Source: Xenorhabdus thuongxuanensis (GTDB taxonomy: Bacteria; Pseudomonadota; Gammaproteobacteria; Enterobacterales; Enterobacteriaceae). Taken from it: a stretch of DNA of 64,000 bases. The stretch covers positions 107,129 to 171,128 of the forward strand of contig NZ_MKGR01000006.1 of the NCBI RefSeq assembly GCF_001908095.1. The letters run 5' to 3'. The translations under genes and the position numbers were made by a program. Below are positions 1 through 8,964 of the stretch, piece by piece. Within the stretch, counting starts at the first letter, position 1, and every line of letters begins with the position of its first letter. The notes under the pieces are model-generated. The model saw nothing but the letters and a program-made list of their open reading frames with translations, ran no database searches and had not been told where the DNA came from.

Positions 1-441
1 TATCACTGTGATTTACGTCGAACCCGAGCGGCCAGTCAATCCATCATTCCTGTTGATACAAAACTGGCTGCGGGGATCACACGTATTTTCCCTAAATTTA
101 ATGATCGGTTTGAGGCGATTTCTGTTCGGGTACCCACTATCAATGTGACAGCCATTGACTTGAGCGTAACAGTTTGTTCGCCAGTGAGTGTGGAAGATGT
201 GAACCAGCTCCTGCAAAAATCAGCAGCCAGGGAGTTTCATGGTATAGTGGATTACACAGAGCTGCCGCTGGTTTCAACGGATTTTAATCACGATCCCCAC
301 AGTGCTATTGTGGATGGCACACAAACGAGGGTCAGCGGGAAGCACCTGATTAAAACCCTTGTGTGGTGTGATAATGAGTGGGGCTTTGCCAATCGCATGA
401 TTGATACGACACTGGCAATGGCCGCAACCGGTTTCAAATAA
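1..441 (+). CDS. epd: D-erythrose-4-phosphate dehydrogenase, C-terminal part
   Basis: The reading frame is open from the first base of the window, so the 5' part of the gene lies outside it. Epd oxidises erythrose-4-phosphate to 4-phosphoerythronate, the first step of the DXP-dependent pyridoxal phosphate pathway, and belongs to the GAPDH family. The visible 146 residues hold the family's substrate-binding and C-terminal segments ([33 protein letters not shown]) and resemble enterobacterial Epd over their whole length, including the end. pgk and fbaA follow on the same strand, which is the conserved enterobacterial order. Family assignment is secure, and Epd rather than GapA follows from the residue pattern and the neighbours. 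Confidence 0.93.
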   Translation, partial: YHCDLRRTRAASQSIIPVDTKLAAGITRIFPKFNDRFEAISVRVPTINVTAIDLSVTVCSPVSVEDVNQLLQKSAAREFHGIVDYTELPLVSTDFNHDPHSAIVDGTQTRVSGKHLIKTLVWCDNEWGFANRMIDTTLAMAATGFK

Positions 442-515
442 TCATTTGTTGTGTCACAAACGGCACACAGCAGAAGATTGAGTAATTTTATAAAGAATCA
501 ATGAGAGGATTCACC

Positions 516-1682
516 ATGTCTGTAATTAAGATGACTGATTTAGATCTGGCGGGTAAACGCGTATTGATCCGTGCTGATCTGAATGTGCCTGTAAAAGATG
601 GCAAAGTGACTTCTGATGCACGTATCCGCGCGTCTTTGCCAACAATTGAGGCTGCGTTGAATCAGGGAGCCAAGGTCATGGTTACTTCTCACCTGGGACG
701 CCCAACTGAGGGAGAATACAACGAAGAGTTCTCACTGCAACCTGTCGTTGATTATTTGAAAGAAGCACTTTCTTCTCCTGTTCGTCTGGAAAAAACCTAT
801 CTGGATGGTGTTGAAGTGTCGGAAGGTGAATTAGTGGTTCTGGAAAACGTTCGCTTCAACAAAGGTGAGAAAAAAGACGATGAAACGTTATCAAAACAGT
901 ATGCTGCACTGTGTGATGTGTATGTAATGGATGCTTTTGGTACTGCGCACCGTGCACAAGCGTCAACTCATGGCGTTGCTAAGTTTGCCCCTATTGCTTG
1001 TGCTGGTCCACTGCTATCTGGTGAACTGGAAGCTTTGGGTAAAGCACTGCACAATCCTGCCCGTCCAATGGTGGCAATTGTGGGAGGCTCTAAGGTTTCA
1101 ACCAAACTGACCGTTCTTGATTCGCTGTCCAAAATTGCCGATCAACTGATTGTGGGTGGTGGAATTGCTAATACATTTGTTGCCGCAGAAGGACACAATG
1201 TTGGTCGTTCGCTGTACGAAGATGATTTGATCTCAGAAGCGAAAAAATTGATGGAAAGCTGTGACATCCCAGTTCCTACCGATGTTCGTGTTGCGACAGA
1301 ATTCTCTGAGACTGCGGAAGCAACGCTGAAATCCACCAGCGAAATTCAAGATGAAGAGCAGATCCTTGACTTGGGTGATGCTTCTGCCGAACGTCTGGCT
1401 GAAATCCTGAAAAGCGCCAAGACCATTTTGTGGAATGGTCCTGTAGGTGTTTTTGAATTCCCTAACTTCCGTAAAGGAACCGAAATTATTGCCCGTTCAA
1501 TTGCTGAGAGTGATGCTTTCTCTATCGCAGGGGGCGGTGATACTTTGGCAGCAATCGATCTGTTCGAAATTGCTGACAAGATCTCTTACATCTCTACTGG
1601 TGGTGGTGCTTTCCTTGAATTCGTTGAAGGCAAAAAACTGCCAGCCGTTGTGATGCTGGAAGAACGTGCTAAAAGTAATTAA
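516..1682 (+). CDS. pgk: Phosphoglycerate kinase (housekeeping)
   Basis: Glycolytic enzyme that transfers phosphate between 1,3-bisphosphoglycerate and ADP in the cytosol. The start at 516 is preferred over the in-frame ATG at 501 because a GAGAGGA ribosome site at 503-509 precedes it and the resulting 388 residues match the usual enterobacterial length. All family landmarks are present: RADLNVP near residue 19, SHLGRP, ENVRF, AHRAQAS, the GGSKV nucleotide loop, and GGGDT with [10 protein letters not shown] near the end. It lies between epd and fbaA. It also serves as an internal reference for the divergent paralogue at 6501-7559, which has lost some of the 3-phosphoglycerate-binding residues. 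Confidence 0.98.
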   Translation: MSVIKMTDLDLAGKRVLIRADLNVPVKDGKVTSDARIRASLPTIEAALNQGAKVMVTSHLGRPTEGEYNEEFSLQPVVDYLKEALSSPVRLEKTYLDGVEVSEGELVVLENVRFNKGEKKDDETLSKQYAALCDVYVMDAFGTAHRAQASTHGVAKFAPIACAGPLLSGELEALGKALHNPARPMVAIVGGSKVSTKLTVLDSLSKIADQLIVGGGIANTFVAAEGHNVGRSLYEDDLISEAKKLMESCDIPVPTDVRVATEFSETAEATLKSTSEIQDEEQILDLGDASAERLAEILKSAKTILWNGPVGVFEFPNFRKGTEIIARSIAESDAFSIAGGGDTLAAIDLFEIADKISYISTGGGAFLEFVEGKKLPAVVMLEERAKSN

Positions 1683-1690
1683 GTTGTAAT

Positions 1691-1714
1691 AACAGGCAGT
1701 ATTGGCTGCCTGTT
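1691..1714 (+). other. Hairpin between pgk and fbaA
   Basis: A perfect 9-bp inverted repeat (1691-1699 with 1706-1714, loop of 6) follows the pgk stop codon. No T-run follows, so it is more likely an RNA processing or stabilising element, or a weak attenuator, than a full terminator. Its role is inferred from position only. Confidence 0.5.
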
Positions 1715-1739
1715 CAATGTCAATACAGGACCACGTAAC

Positions 1740-2816
1740 ATGTCTAAAATTTTTGATTTCGTAAAACCGGGTGTCATCACTGGTGATGATGTTCAAAAAG
1801 TCTTTGCTGTCGCTAAAGAAAACAATTTCGCGTTACCAGCGGTTAACTGCGTCGGTACTGATTCCATCAACGCAGTGTTGGAAACGGCGGCAAAAGTACG
1901 TGCTCCGGTCATTATCCAGTTTTCTAACGGCGGTGCCTCTTTCATTGCTGGTAAGGGTCTGAAAGCAGAAGGTCAACAAGCAGCGATTATTGGTGCTATT
2001 TCTGGTGCTCACCACGTTCACCAGATGGCAGAACATTATGGTGTGCCTGTTATCCTGCATACCGACCATTGTGCACGTAAACTGCTGCCATGGATCGATG
2101 GCCTGCTGGAAGCGGGTGAGAAACACTACGCACAAACGGGCAAGCCTCTGTTCTCCTCTCACATGATCGATCTGTCAGAAGAATCTCTGGAAGAAAATAT
2201 TGAGATTTGCAGCCAGTATCTGGCACGTATGGCGAAAATCGACATGACACTGGAAATCGAACTGGGTTGTACTGGTGGTGAAGAGGATGGTGTTGATAAT
2301 TCCCATCTGGACAGCTCTTCCCTGTATACACAGCCAGAAGATGTGGCCTATGCGTATGAGAAACTGAACGCTATCAGCCCACGTTTCACCATCGCGGCTT
2401 CTTTCGGTAATGTTCATGGTGTATACAAACCTGGCAACGTTAAACTGACGCCAAAAATTCTGCGCAATTCACAGGACTACGTTTCTGAAAAATTCAACCT
2501 GCCACACAACAGTCTGGATTTTGTCTTCCACGGTGGTTCTGGCTCTACTGCAGAAGAGATTCAGGAAGCCGTGAGCTATGGTGTAGTGAAAATGAATATC
2601 GATACCGATACCCAGTGGGCAACTTGGGAAGGTATCCTGAACTACTACAAAAAGAATGAAGGTTACCTGCAAGGCCAGTTAGGTAACCCTGAAGGGGCAG
2701 ATAAGCCTAACAAGAAGTTCTACGATCCACGTGTTTGGCTGCGTGCTGCTCAGGCTTCCATGGTTGTTCGTCTGGAGCAGGCTTTTAAAGAACTGAATGC
2801 AGTTGATGTGCTGTAA
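1740..2816 (+). CDS. fbaA: Class II fructose-bisphosphate aldolase
   Basis: Zinc-dependent aldolase that cleaves fructose-1,6-bisphosphate into glyceraldehyde-3-phosphate and dihydroxyacetone phosphate. The 358-residue product is almost the length of E. coli FbaA (359). Visible motifs include the zinc-ligand segment around HTDHCARK (near residue 110), the ELGCTGGEEDGVDN segment, SFGNVHGVY and FHGGSGS, and the NIDTDTQ segment in the substrate loop. It follows pgk by 57 bp, in the conserved epd-pgk-fbaA order, and is probably cotranscribed with pgk. Its base composition is like that of the other housekeeping genes here and clearly less AT-rich than the operon at 5-16 kb. Confidence 0.98.
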   Translation: MSKIFDFVKPGVITGDDVQKVFAVAKENNFALPAVNCVGTDSINAVLETAAKVRAPVIIQFSNGGASFIAGKGLKAEGQQAAIIGAISGAHHVHQMAEHYGVPVILHTDHCARKLLPWIDGLLEAGEKHYAQTGKPLFSSHMIDLSEESLEENIEICSQYLARMAKIDMTLEIELGCTGGEEDGVDNSHLDSSSLYTQPEDVAYAYEKLNAISPRFTIAASFGNVHGVYKPGNVKLTPKILRNSQDYVSEKFNLPHNSLDFVFHGGSGSTAEEIQEAVSYGVVKMNIDTDTQWATWEGILNYYKKNEGYLQGQLGNPEGADKPNKKFYDPRVWLRAAQASMVVRLEQAFKELNAVDVL

Positions 2817-2859
2817 TAAATTGTTATTTATATAAAATTTATTACTTAGCTAATATAAA

Positions 2860-2891
2860 AGCTGGCTAAGTTCTTCTTGAATTAGCCAGCT
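2860..2891 (-). terminator. Probable terminator between fbaA and dtpB
   Basis: A perfect 10-bp stem (2860-2869 with 2882-2891) with a 12-nt loop lies between the convergent fbaA and peptide transporter genes. Read on the minus strand the stem is followed by TTTTATATT, so it fits an intrinsic terminator for the transporter gene. On the plus strand it has no T-run but could still stop fbaA transcription weakly. Confidence 0.65.
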
Positions 2892-2967
2892 CAATCCAGT
2901 ATTTCCTGCCCGTTATTTGACTTATCAACGAGCGGAAAATTTGTTTAATCAAGCAGGATTAGACAGA

Positions 2968-4422
2968 TTACGCTTTCATAATCTTGTTCAACCATGGCAC
3001 CATAAAGGCCATAATCACAGCGACAATCAGGGTTGCAATCCCAATTTTACCGAATACGTTAGTATAAATTGGCAGAGTTTGCAGTGGATTAGTCACGCCT
3101 TCTGGGGCGGCAGTAAAGGTTGCCACATAACTACCCAACACTGATGCTGCGGCTTGTGACAGGAACCACATACCCAGAATAAAACCAGTCAGATAGCTAG
3201 GAACAAACGTTGCTACCATTGCCAGTCCCAATGCGCTGATCATTAACTCTCCGATGCTCTGGAACAGGTACACCAGCACAATAAACCATGGGGATGTAAT
3301 ACCATTTTCATCGGCAAATAAACCAGAGGCTGCGGCGGTCAGGAACCCCAGAGAACACAAGAACATGCCGAAGGTGAATTTTGTTGGCATGGAAAAATCT
3401 TTACCTTTGTTACCCAGTTTAGTGTAAACCACGGCCAAGATAGGGCTGACGACGATGATCCAGAATGGGTTAAGTGCCTGAAAACTGATGGGGTTGATAT
3501 TAAAACCCAGAATCTGGTGATGAACATTGTTGATGGCGAAGAAGTTGAGGGAAGTTGGCATCTGGTTATATAGGATATAGAACACGATAGCCTGAAGCAT
3601 CAGAATAAATGCCACAAACATCTTATTGCGGCTGACTCTGTCCTGTTTGAATGCCTGCCAGAAGAAAATCATCACAACGATAGTTGAGATCGCCATAAGG
3701 GCAATATTGGCAATTTTGATATGGTGCAATAACCATGCACAGATACCAATCATTACAACTGCACCGATTAAGACCAAAAACAAAGCGATATAGCGCAAAG
3801 GGGCATGGTCTGGCTCTGAACCGATGTTATGTACCATACGACGGCAGGCGATATAAACCAGCAGGGCAATAATCAGACCGATACCGCAGATATTATAGGT
3901 GACTGCATAACCATATTTTTCTGCAATGACGGGGGCAAGAGAGAGGGAAACCAGAGAGCCAAGATTGATAGACATATAAAATAGCGTAAATGCACCATCC
4001 AAACGCGGATCTTGCGGCTGGTAACATTTTGCCAGCAGGCTGGCTGGGTTAGCTTTGAAAAGGCCATTACCAACAGCGACGGTTCCCAGGGCATAAAAAA
4101 TCAGCTCAGGATTTATGATGGAAAGGCCAATCATGAAGTAGCCTATCGCCAGTACGATAGCACCCAAAACAATGGTTCGTTTTGTCCCCAGTAAGTGATC
4201 ACCAACATATCCACCGATGGAAATCAGGCCGTAGACCAGCGCAGTAAATGCACCAAAAGTGATAAATGATTGTGCTTCTGAAAAACCGAGATGTTGAACG
4301 AAGTAAACAGCCAGAATACCTTGAACACCGTAGTAGCCAAATCGTTCCCATAGTTCTACAAAAAATATCATGAAGAAAGGTTTGGGTTGATCCCATAAAC
4401 CGATCGGAGCAGTTTTACTCAT
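2968..4422 (-). CDS. dtpB: Proton-dependent di/tripeptide transporter (POT family)
   Basis: Inner-membrane MFS-type symporter taking up di- and tripeptides with protons. I chose the start at 4422 because an AGAGG ribosome site lies about 8 nt upstream and the protein then begins like DtpB ([17 protein letters not shown]), giving 484 residues; the in-frame ATG at 4446 would add 8 residues. The POT signature [10 protein letters not shown] with the conserved ExxER motif is near residue 25, and [10 protein letters not shown], about 140 residues in, is the second PTR2 signature. Around 14 hydrophobic segments can be seen. It is closer to DtpB than DtpA by eye, and paralogue naming is the main uncertainty. 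It is transcribed alone, convergent with fbaA. Confidence 0.88.
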   Translation of the reverse strand: MSKTAPIGLWDQPKPFFMIFFVELWERFGYYGVQGILAVYFVQHLGFSEAQSFITFGAFTALVYGLISIGGYVGDHLLGTKRTIVLGAIVLAIGYFMIGLSIINPELIFYALGTVAVGNGLFKANPASLLAKCYQPQDPRLDGAFTLFYMSINLGSLVSLSLAPVIAEKYGYAVTYNICGIGLIIALLVYIACRRMVHNIGSEPDHAPLRYIALFLVLIGAVVMIGICAWLLHHIKIANIALMAISTIVVMIFFWQAFKQDRVSRNKMFVAFILMLQAIVFYILYNQMPTSLNFFAINNVHHQILGFNINPISFQALNPFWIIVVSPILAVVYTKLGNKGKDFSMPTKFTFGMFLCSLGFLTAAASGLFADENGITSPWFIVLVYLFQSIGELMISALGLAMVATFVPSYLTGFILGMWFLSQAAASVLGSYVATFTAAPEGVTNPLQTLPIYTNVFGKIGIATLIVAVIMAFMVPWLNKIMKA

Positions 4423-4889
4423 AGTGATGCCTCTGTTTGCAATCATCAGATGGGCAGTACACTCAGATAAAAATATATTCAGATAATTATACTGTTGTTA
4501 ACATATTTGTTACTTAAATGTATCGCGCAAATTGATATCTTGTTTATTTATTCAAGGTGATCGTGAAATGAGGGAGGTTAATACACTGGTATGGTATCTT
4601 CTCAACGATTGATCACACTAACTAAAAAGAGTAATACCAGATCTGACAGAATATTCACTAAATTAATATCAAAAAGTATTAATGCATGAACTAATTGTTT
4701 ATAAATAAATCAATTAGGTTAATATAAAATCAAAATGAGCTTGTTATTTATTGGTAAGAGTGATAGAAGATAGATTGCTTATTACATATCATCACTAGAA
4801 TCTATATATTAATTTTTTTTGTGGAATGTGACTGATGTAGTATAGCTGTAGTAAACGAGGAAAATATATCCTGAAAAATGAAGGAGATA
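4423..4889. other. Intergenic stretch upstream of dtpB
   Basis: About 470 bp of AT-rich DNA between the 3' end of the LysE-family gene and the start of dtpB. It must contain the dtpB promoter and the end of the phosphonate-operon transcript. I see no coding sequence with a convincing start, no RNA gene and no clear strong terminator. Confidence 0.5.
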
Positions 4890-5489
4890 TTATAGAAAAT
4901 ACGGAGAAAGAGAAAAGTATAATAAACAGACTCCACCTATAATGTTAATAAAACGACTTACAGAGCTGAAATTTATTTTTCTTGCAGCAAATATAATGAT
5001 ATAGCCGAAAGCTAATAACCATATTGTCATTATAATAATATGAATAGAAGCAAGAGTAATAAAACTTGACACATTAATACAGCTTGATGTTAAAAAGTTT
5101 GGTGCTACAGTAAGATATAATATGATTGCTTTTATATTCATTATATTAGCAATATAGGCATCTTTTATTGTTGCAGTTTTTGTTTCTTTTTCCGTAACCT
5201 TTTTTTCTGAATATATTCCGTTTTTTATTAATGTATAAGAAAGATAGATTAAATAAACAGTTCCTATTGTCTGTATGGTATTTATAATGAATGGATATTT
5301 TATCACTATGCCTGTGATGCCTAAGCCAACCAGTAATGCATGAGTGTAAATCCCCAATGATGTTCCTATTATGATGGAAAACAAACCTTTTATTCCTCTA
5401 TTCATCGCATTGGTCATACCGAGAGTAAAACTCGCACCAGGGGATAAAGCGATGGGTAATATGGTGAGAATAAAGCCAAAAATATTCAA
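4890..5489 (-). CDS. LysE-family exporter, last gene of the phosphonate locus
   Basis: 199-residue membrane protein of the LysE/RhtB translocator family, which exports amino acids and related small molecules. The N-terminal motif with SPGASFTLGMTNAMNRG near residue 17 is the family hallmark, followed by GTSLGIYTHALLVGLG, and about six hydrophobic segments are visible. It is very AT-rich and lies downstream of the PdxH-like gene on the same strand with a 270-bp gap, so it may be the last gene of the operon or be transcribed separately. Position beside a PEP mutase operon suggests export of an aminophosphonate product, or self-protection. That role is inference; the family call is good. Confidence 0.78.
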   Translation of the reverse strand: MNIFGFILTILPIALSPGASFTLGMTNAMNRGIKGLFSIIIGTSLGIYTHALLVGLGITGIVIKYPFIINTIQTIGTVYLIYLSYTLIKNGIYSEKKVTEKETKTATIKDAYIANIMNIKAIILYLTVAPNFLTSSCINVSSFITLASIHIIIMTIWLLAFGYIIIFAARKINFSSVSRFINIIGGVCLLYFSLSPYFL

Positions 5490-5758
5490 AAGATTACCTA
5501 TTTATTATTCCTTATACAATGTTATTTAACATGTTTAGGATGTTATGTAAAGAATTTTTATTAGTGACCTTATCTGTTTTCAATATCGATTCTAAATGAT
5601 TTATCCATGTTGGTTATATATTGTTAATTAATAGTTAGACATGTTTTACATAGCATTTAGAAAAGATATTATTGAGTAAGTAAATTGATTTTATTCTATA
5701 AATGCAAAATATAAACATATTATGAACATTTATTGATTGCAGCATCGTATCTGAACTT

Positions 5759-6340
5759 TTAAGGTTGTAGCAAATACTTTTGCCAAACTCCATTTTGGAT
5801 TAGATAAAGTTCACGTAGATGTAATCGATCTTCTTTGAAAGTTAAAAATTCGATTGCATTAGGTTCCACTTGGTATCCTCCCCAATTTTTTGGTTTTGGG
5901 ATGGGGTTATCACTCAATATGTCTATCATTTGAGTAACTTGCTCACGTAATTCTTGTTCTGAGGTTAATAATTGACTTTGTTGGCAGCTTAGGGTGGTTA
6001 TTTGGGCATCTCGGGTACGAGAATGCCAATACTTTTCTGCGTCTGATTCTGATATTTCAAAGGCGAGACCTGTGACGCGAACTTGGTAGCCAACACCTTC
6101 CCACCAAAATGTTAGGGAGACTTTCGGATTACGTTGCAGATCTTGCCCCTTTTTGGAGTTCAAATAGGTACAGAAAATAAAACCTTTATTGTTTACTGCT
6201 TTCAAGTCAACAAAACGTCCTGAAGGGAAGCCTTTTTCATCGAGGGTAGAAACACAAACTGCATTGGGATGTTTCAAATTCAGGTTTTTTTTGACTTCAT
6301 CCCACCAAATCTTGAATTTTAATATTGGATCTTCAGACAT
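5759..6340 (-). CDS. PdxH-like pyridoxamine 5'-phosphate oxidase family protein
   Basis: 193-residue FMN-binding split-barrel protein. E. coli PdxH has 218 residues, the difference being a shorter N-terminus. Conserved PdxH features are visible: RFVDLK and NSKKGQDL (FMN phosphate contacts), YWHSRTRDAQI (cf. the SRPRDSQI segment that binds pyridoxal phosphate), WGGY, and the RLHxR motif near the end. Enzymes of this fold either make pyridoxal phosphate from the pyridoxine or pyridoxamine phosphate or, like PhzG, oxidise a pathway intermediate. It follows the PGK-like gene by 160 bp. Retention of the PdxH substrate residues favours a cofactor-supply role for the aminotransferase, but a tailoring oxidation cannot be excluded. 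Confidence 0.75.
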   Translation of the reverse strand: MSEDPILKFKIWWDEVKKNLNLKHPNAVCVSTLDEKGFPSGRFVDLKAVNNKGFIFCTYLNSKKGQDLQRNPKVSLTFWWEGVGYQVRVTGLAFEISESDAEKYWHSRTRDAQITTLSCQQSQLLTSEQELREQVTQMIDILSDNPIPKPKNWGGYQVEPNAIEFLTFKEDRLHLRELYLIQNGVWQKYLLQP

Positions 6341-6386
6341 AGTTTCCTCTGGTATTTATTGTCAGTTGATGCCGATATATATGGAA

Positions 6387-6419
6387 AGCATCAGGCTACA
6401 AACAATTAAACCTGATGCT
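6387..6419 (-). other. Hairpin between PGK-like and PdxH-like genes
   Basis: A perfect 9-bp inverted repeat (6387-6395 with 6411-6419) separates two genes of the operon. No strong T-run follows on the minus strand, so it is more likely to modulate expression or RNA stability than to end transcription. Confidence 0.4.
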
Positions 6420-6500
6420 GTCTGACTCTTTGTGAAGGAGTCATATATATAGAAGAGTTTAATAGACTAAATAAAAATTTCCTAGTTATATTTTCTATGG

Positions 6501-7559
6501 CTACTGATACCCCGTAGAGAAAAATTTGAGAGATGCACCACCACCAGATGAGGTATTGGAGAATGTATCTATTTCAGTTAGTGTATCGCCTCCCATGAAT
6601 AATCCCTCTACACCTGCCTTATGAAGTAAATAGTAACATTCTTTTGCGTAGTAGCTATCGGCTACACTTAATGGGCCTGCGGCAAAGAAGGAATAATGCT
6701 TAGGCGATGAAAAAACACTGTTTAAGTACTCTCTTTCAAAAATAAAATCTATAATTTTATCTTGTGGTTTGATGTCAGTAAAATTTCGTACGCTTCGTTT
6801 GCCTTCCATATCTTCTACAATAAGTAGTCTTGGGATATATATTTTAAATAACAAAGTAGTAGGGGGTGGGATATTAAAATAAGTGGATCTGCCAATATTT
6901 ATACCTATCGCTTTTAATACGCTATTGAGAACCAGGCCCCCAATAATGATCTTATATACGTTTGAAATACCTTTATGAGCAAGTAGAAACTTAACCTTTT
7001 CTATTTTATTTCCTCCTAGAATTAATAGCGTTTTCTGGTTAGAAAAAAGTTTTTTACGCCATGTTTGCAAAGCTCTCAACTCTTGCTGGACACCTTCTGA
7101 GTAACTCCAGGGCAAAAACGTTTTGATTGCAGTATTTGATGCGTTTGTACGGTGTAACTTGCAAAAACCTCCAATGATAAGTTCATTACCTAATTGAGAC
7201 AGTTGCTTTGCGAAATTGATATCGTTATTTTGTTCTTCTGGATATAGTCGAGTATTACTGAATAAGATAATATCTCTAGGCTGCATTTGATGAGAACGTC
7301 TTATTGCTTCTTCGCCAACGCAATGTTCAAAATAGTCAACTTTTTGTTGCAACCTCTGGGATAGTATCTGGGCTATATAAGGTGTTTGTTTGGCACTATT
7401 TTTTTTGAAATCTCCTTGATGATTTATGAGTGCAATCGCTTTATTAGTCTTCAACAAAGGTAATAAAGAGTTAACTTCTTCATCAATGCGAGGGTGAGAT
7501 GTTACTCCCTCATCAATATTGAGCCCAGCACTATACAAAATCACATTTCTATTTTTCAT
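6501..7559 (-). CDS. Divergent phosphoglycerate kinase paralogue of the phosphonate operon
   Basis: 352 residues that align along their length with the housekeeping Pgk at 516-1682 but are shorter and strongly diverged. Kept: LN at 13-14, Arg24, His47 in NHQG, the TRLYPEE segment, the HRTNAS segment, the GGNK nucleotide loop, AAGPLSV, GGDTLTEID and SSGGGASLKFF. Changed: the RAD of RADLNVP becomes SAG, and the arginine of SHLGRP becomes Asp50. In Pgk these positions help bind 3-phosphoglycerate. The kinase fold and ATP site therefore look functional while the substrate differs. The gene starts inside the aminotransferase stop (ATGA-type 4-bp overlap). Inferred role: phosphorylation of a phosphonate carboxylate, such as phosphonolactate, to an acyl phosphate for the ArgC-like enzyme. 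Confidence 0.82.
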   Translation of the reverse strand: MKNRNVILYSAGLNIDEGVTSHPRIDEEVNSLLPLLKTNKAIALINHQGDFKKNSAKQTPYIAQILSQRLQQKVDYFEHCVGEEAIRRSHQMQPRDIILFSNTRLYPEEQNNDINFAKQLSQLGNELIIGGFCKLHRTNASNTAIKTFLPWSYSEGVQQELRALQTWRKKLFSNQKTLLILGGNKIEKVKFLLAHKGISNVYKIIIGGLVLNSVLKAIGINIGRSTYFNIPPPTTLLFKIYIPRLLIVEDMEGKRSVRNFTDIKPQDKIIDFIFEREYLNSVFSSPKHYSFFAAGPLSVADSYYAKECYYLLHKAGVEGLFMGGDTLTEIDTFSNTSSGGGASLKFFSTGYQ

Positions 7560-8857
7560 AAGTTATCTCTGAATACCTTTCTAACTCTAGATACTAGTTC
7601 GTATAGTTCATGTTGGGTAATGATAAATGGTGGTGTGAACAATAATGTGAGTGAATCTTTATATTTTCCAGAAGAGCGGCAAGCATACAGGTTAATGCCA
7701 TGCTTGTGTCCTGATGGTATGAATTTTGCGCTCATACTTTGATGGAGGTTTGTTTCAAGTGCCCATAGTAACCCTTGTCCACGAATATCCACAATACAAG
7801 GAATATTGGATAGCATCTCATTAAGTAGCAAGCCGAAATATTCACCTTTGGCTTTGATAGCATGCATATCGATTTCATTTGTTAGTACGTCTAAAACCGA
7901 TAGAGCTACGCCAGTTGATAACGGGTTACCAGAATAGGTATGACCGATAAAATGTGGCGTTGATTGAGATGCTAGCAAATGGCCTATTTCTTCTGAGATC
8001 AATAGCCCCGAAATGGGGGAAAAACCTGCACCAAGGCCTTTCCCAATCACTGTAATATCTGATTCAACGCCCCATGTTTTCATATTGAACCATTCTCCGG
8101 TACGCCCCAGGCCAGTGACAATTTCATCAGCTATTAGGAGAATGTTTCGTTCTTTAAGGCCATTTTTCAATGCTTGCATGTATTTTTTATGTGGAACTAA
8201 GGCACCACCGGATGATGCTGTAATTGGTTCAATGAAAACACATGCGATACGTTCAGACCCAAATTTATCAATAGTATTTAGTGATTCAGTGACACATTCA
8301 AGCTGGCAACTATCAGATGACTTATCCAATGGACATTGAAAACAATAGCAAGGTGTCAATTTTACGCTGCTGGTTACGAGGTCAAGGGGGCTGCCCAATA
8401 AATTATGTCTGCGGGCTTGGTCATCTCCATAGCTAAGAGATTGGATTGTATTACCATGATTGGTTATCTCTCGTCCCAGTGCGTAAACCTTGTCTTCTTG
8501 CCCTTTATAACGAAAGTAATCTAATGCAATACGATATGCTGCTTCTGATGCTTCCGAACCTCCATTGAGAAAAAAAGCATAGCGTTTGTTATCGTCTGAC
8601 AATTGGATTAAACGTAATGAGAGAGCTTCTGGTTCATTACTGCGAAAGTGAAAACGATATGCAAAATGAAGACGTTCAACTTGATTTTTTATTGCTTCAA
8701 TCACTATTGGGTGGCAATGACCTAAGTTGACAGTCATTGGGCCAGATGAAGAATCAATGTATCCCTTGCCATTTTCATCAAATAACCATATTCCTTTTCC
8801 TGAAACAACCTTAGGTAAATCTGGAGTGAATCCTTTAAACGGGTACATATAGTTCAT
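7556..8857 (-). CDS. Class III PLP-dependent aminotransferase
   Basis: 433 residues of the omega/class III aminotransferase family (ArgD, BioA and GabT relatives), which transfer amino groups to or from a terminal aldehyde. Visible landmarks are NLGHCHP near residue 45, FLNGGSEASEAA (PLP phosphate), the IADEIVTGLGRTG segment with the PLP-contacting Asp, and VIGKGLGAGFSP with the Schiff-base lysine. A cysteine-rich insert with CYCFQC and a later SCQLEC is unusual and could bind metal. A ribosome site GAGG is 6 nt before the start. Next to a PGK-like kinase and an ArgC-like reductase it completes an ArgB-ArgC-ArgD style carboxyl-to-amine conversion, here probably on a phosphonate aldehyde. The substrate is inferred. 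Confidence 0.85.
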   Translation of the reverse strand: MNYMYPFKGFTPDLPKVVSGKGIWLFDENGKGYIDSSSGPMTVNLGHCHPIVIEAIKNQVERLHFAYRFHFRSNEPEALSLRLIQLSDDNKRYAFFLNGGSEASEAAYRIALDYFRYKGQEDKVYALGREITNHGNTIQSLSYGDDQARRHNLLGSPLDLVTSSVKLTPCYCFQCPLDKSSDSCQLECVTESLNTIDKFGSERIACVFIEPITASSGGALVPHKKYMQALKNGLKERNILLIADEIVTGLGRTGEWFNMKTWGVESDITVIGKGLGAGFSPISGLLISEEIGHLLASQSTPHFIGHTYSGNPLSTGVALSVLDVLTNEIDMHAIKAKGEYFGLLLNEMLSNIPCIVDIRGQGLLWALETNLHQSMSAKFIPSGHKHGINLYACRSSGKYKDSLTLLFTPPFIITQHELYELVSRVRKVFRDNL

Positions 8858-8878
8858 AATAAACCTCGGTGTTAAATA

Positions 8879-8901
8879 CCCATTGCTACGTTGGCAATGG
8901 G
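8879..8901 (-). other. Hairpin between flavoprotein and aminotransferase genes
   Basis: A perfect 8-bp inverted repeat (8879-8886 with 8894-8901, loop of 7) lies just upstream of the aminotransferase start, in the only gap of over 100 bp between the flavoprotein and the aminotransferase. It could be an attenuator or an RNA stability element; the T-run on the minus strand is poor. Confidence 0.4.
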
Positions 8902-8964
8902 ATAATGTTGTTACGTGTAAAGCTGTAGCCCAGGTTTAGGCTTACATTTTTGGTTTTGGAATTT

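Noticed and set aside
1497..1796. Minus-strand open frame opposite pgk/fbaA, and many similar antisense frames
   Set aside because: They mirror well-supported genes on the other strand and lack ribosome sites and family motifs.
6501..7559. Pseudogene copy of pgk
   Set aside because: The frame is intact, translationally coupled to the aminotransferase, and the changes cluster in the substrate site rather than being random.
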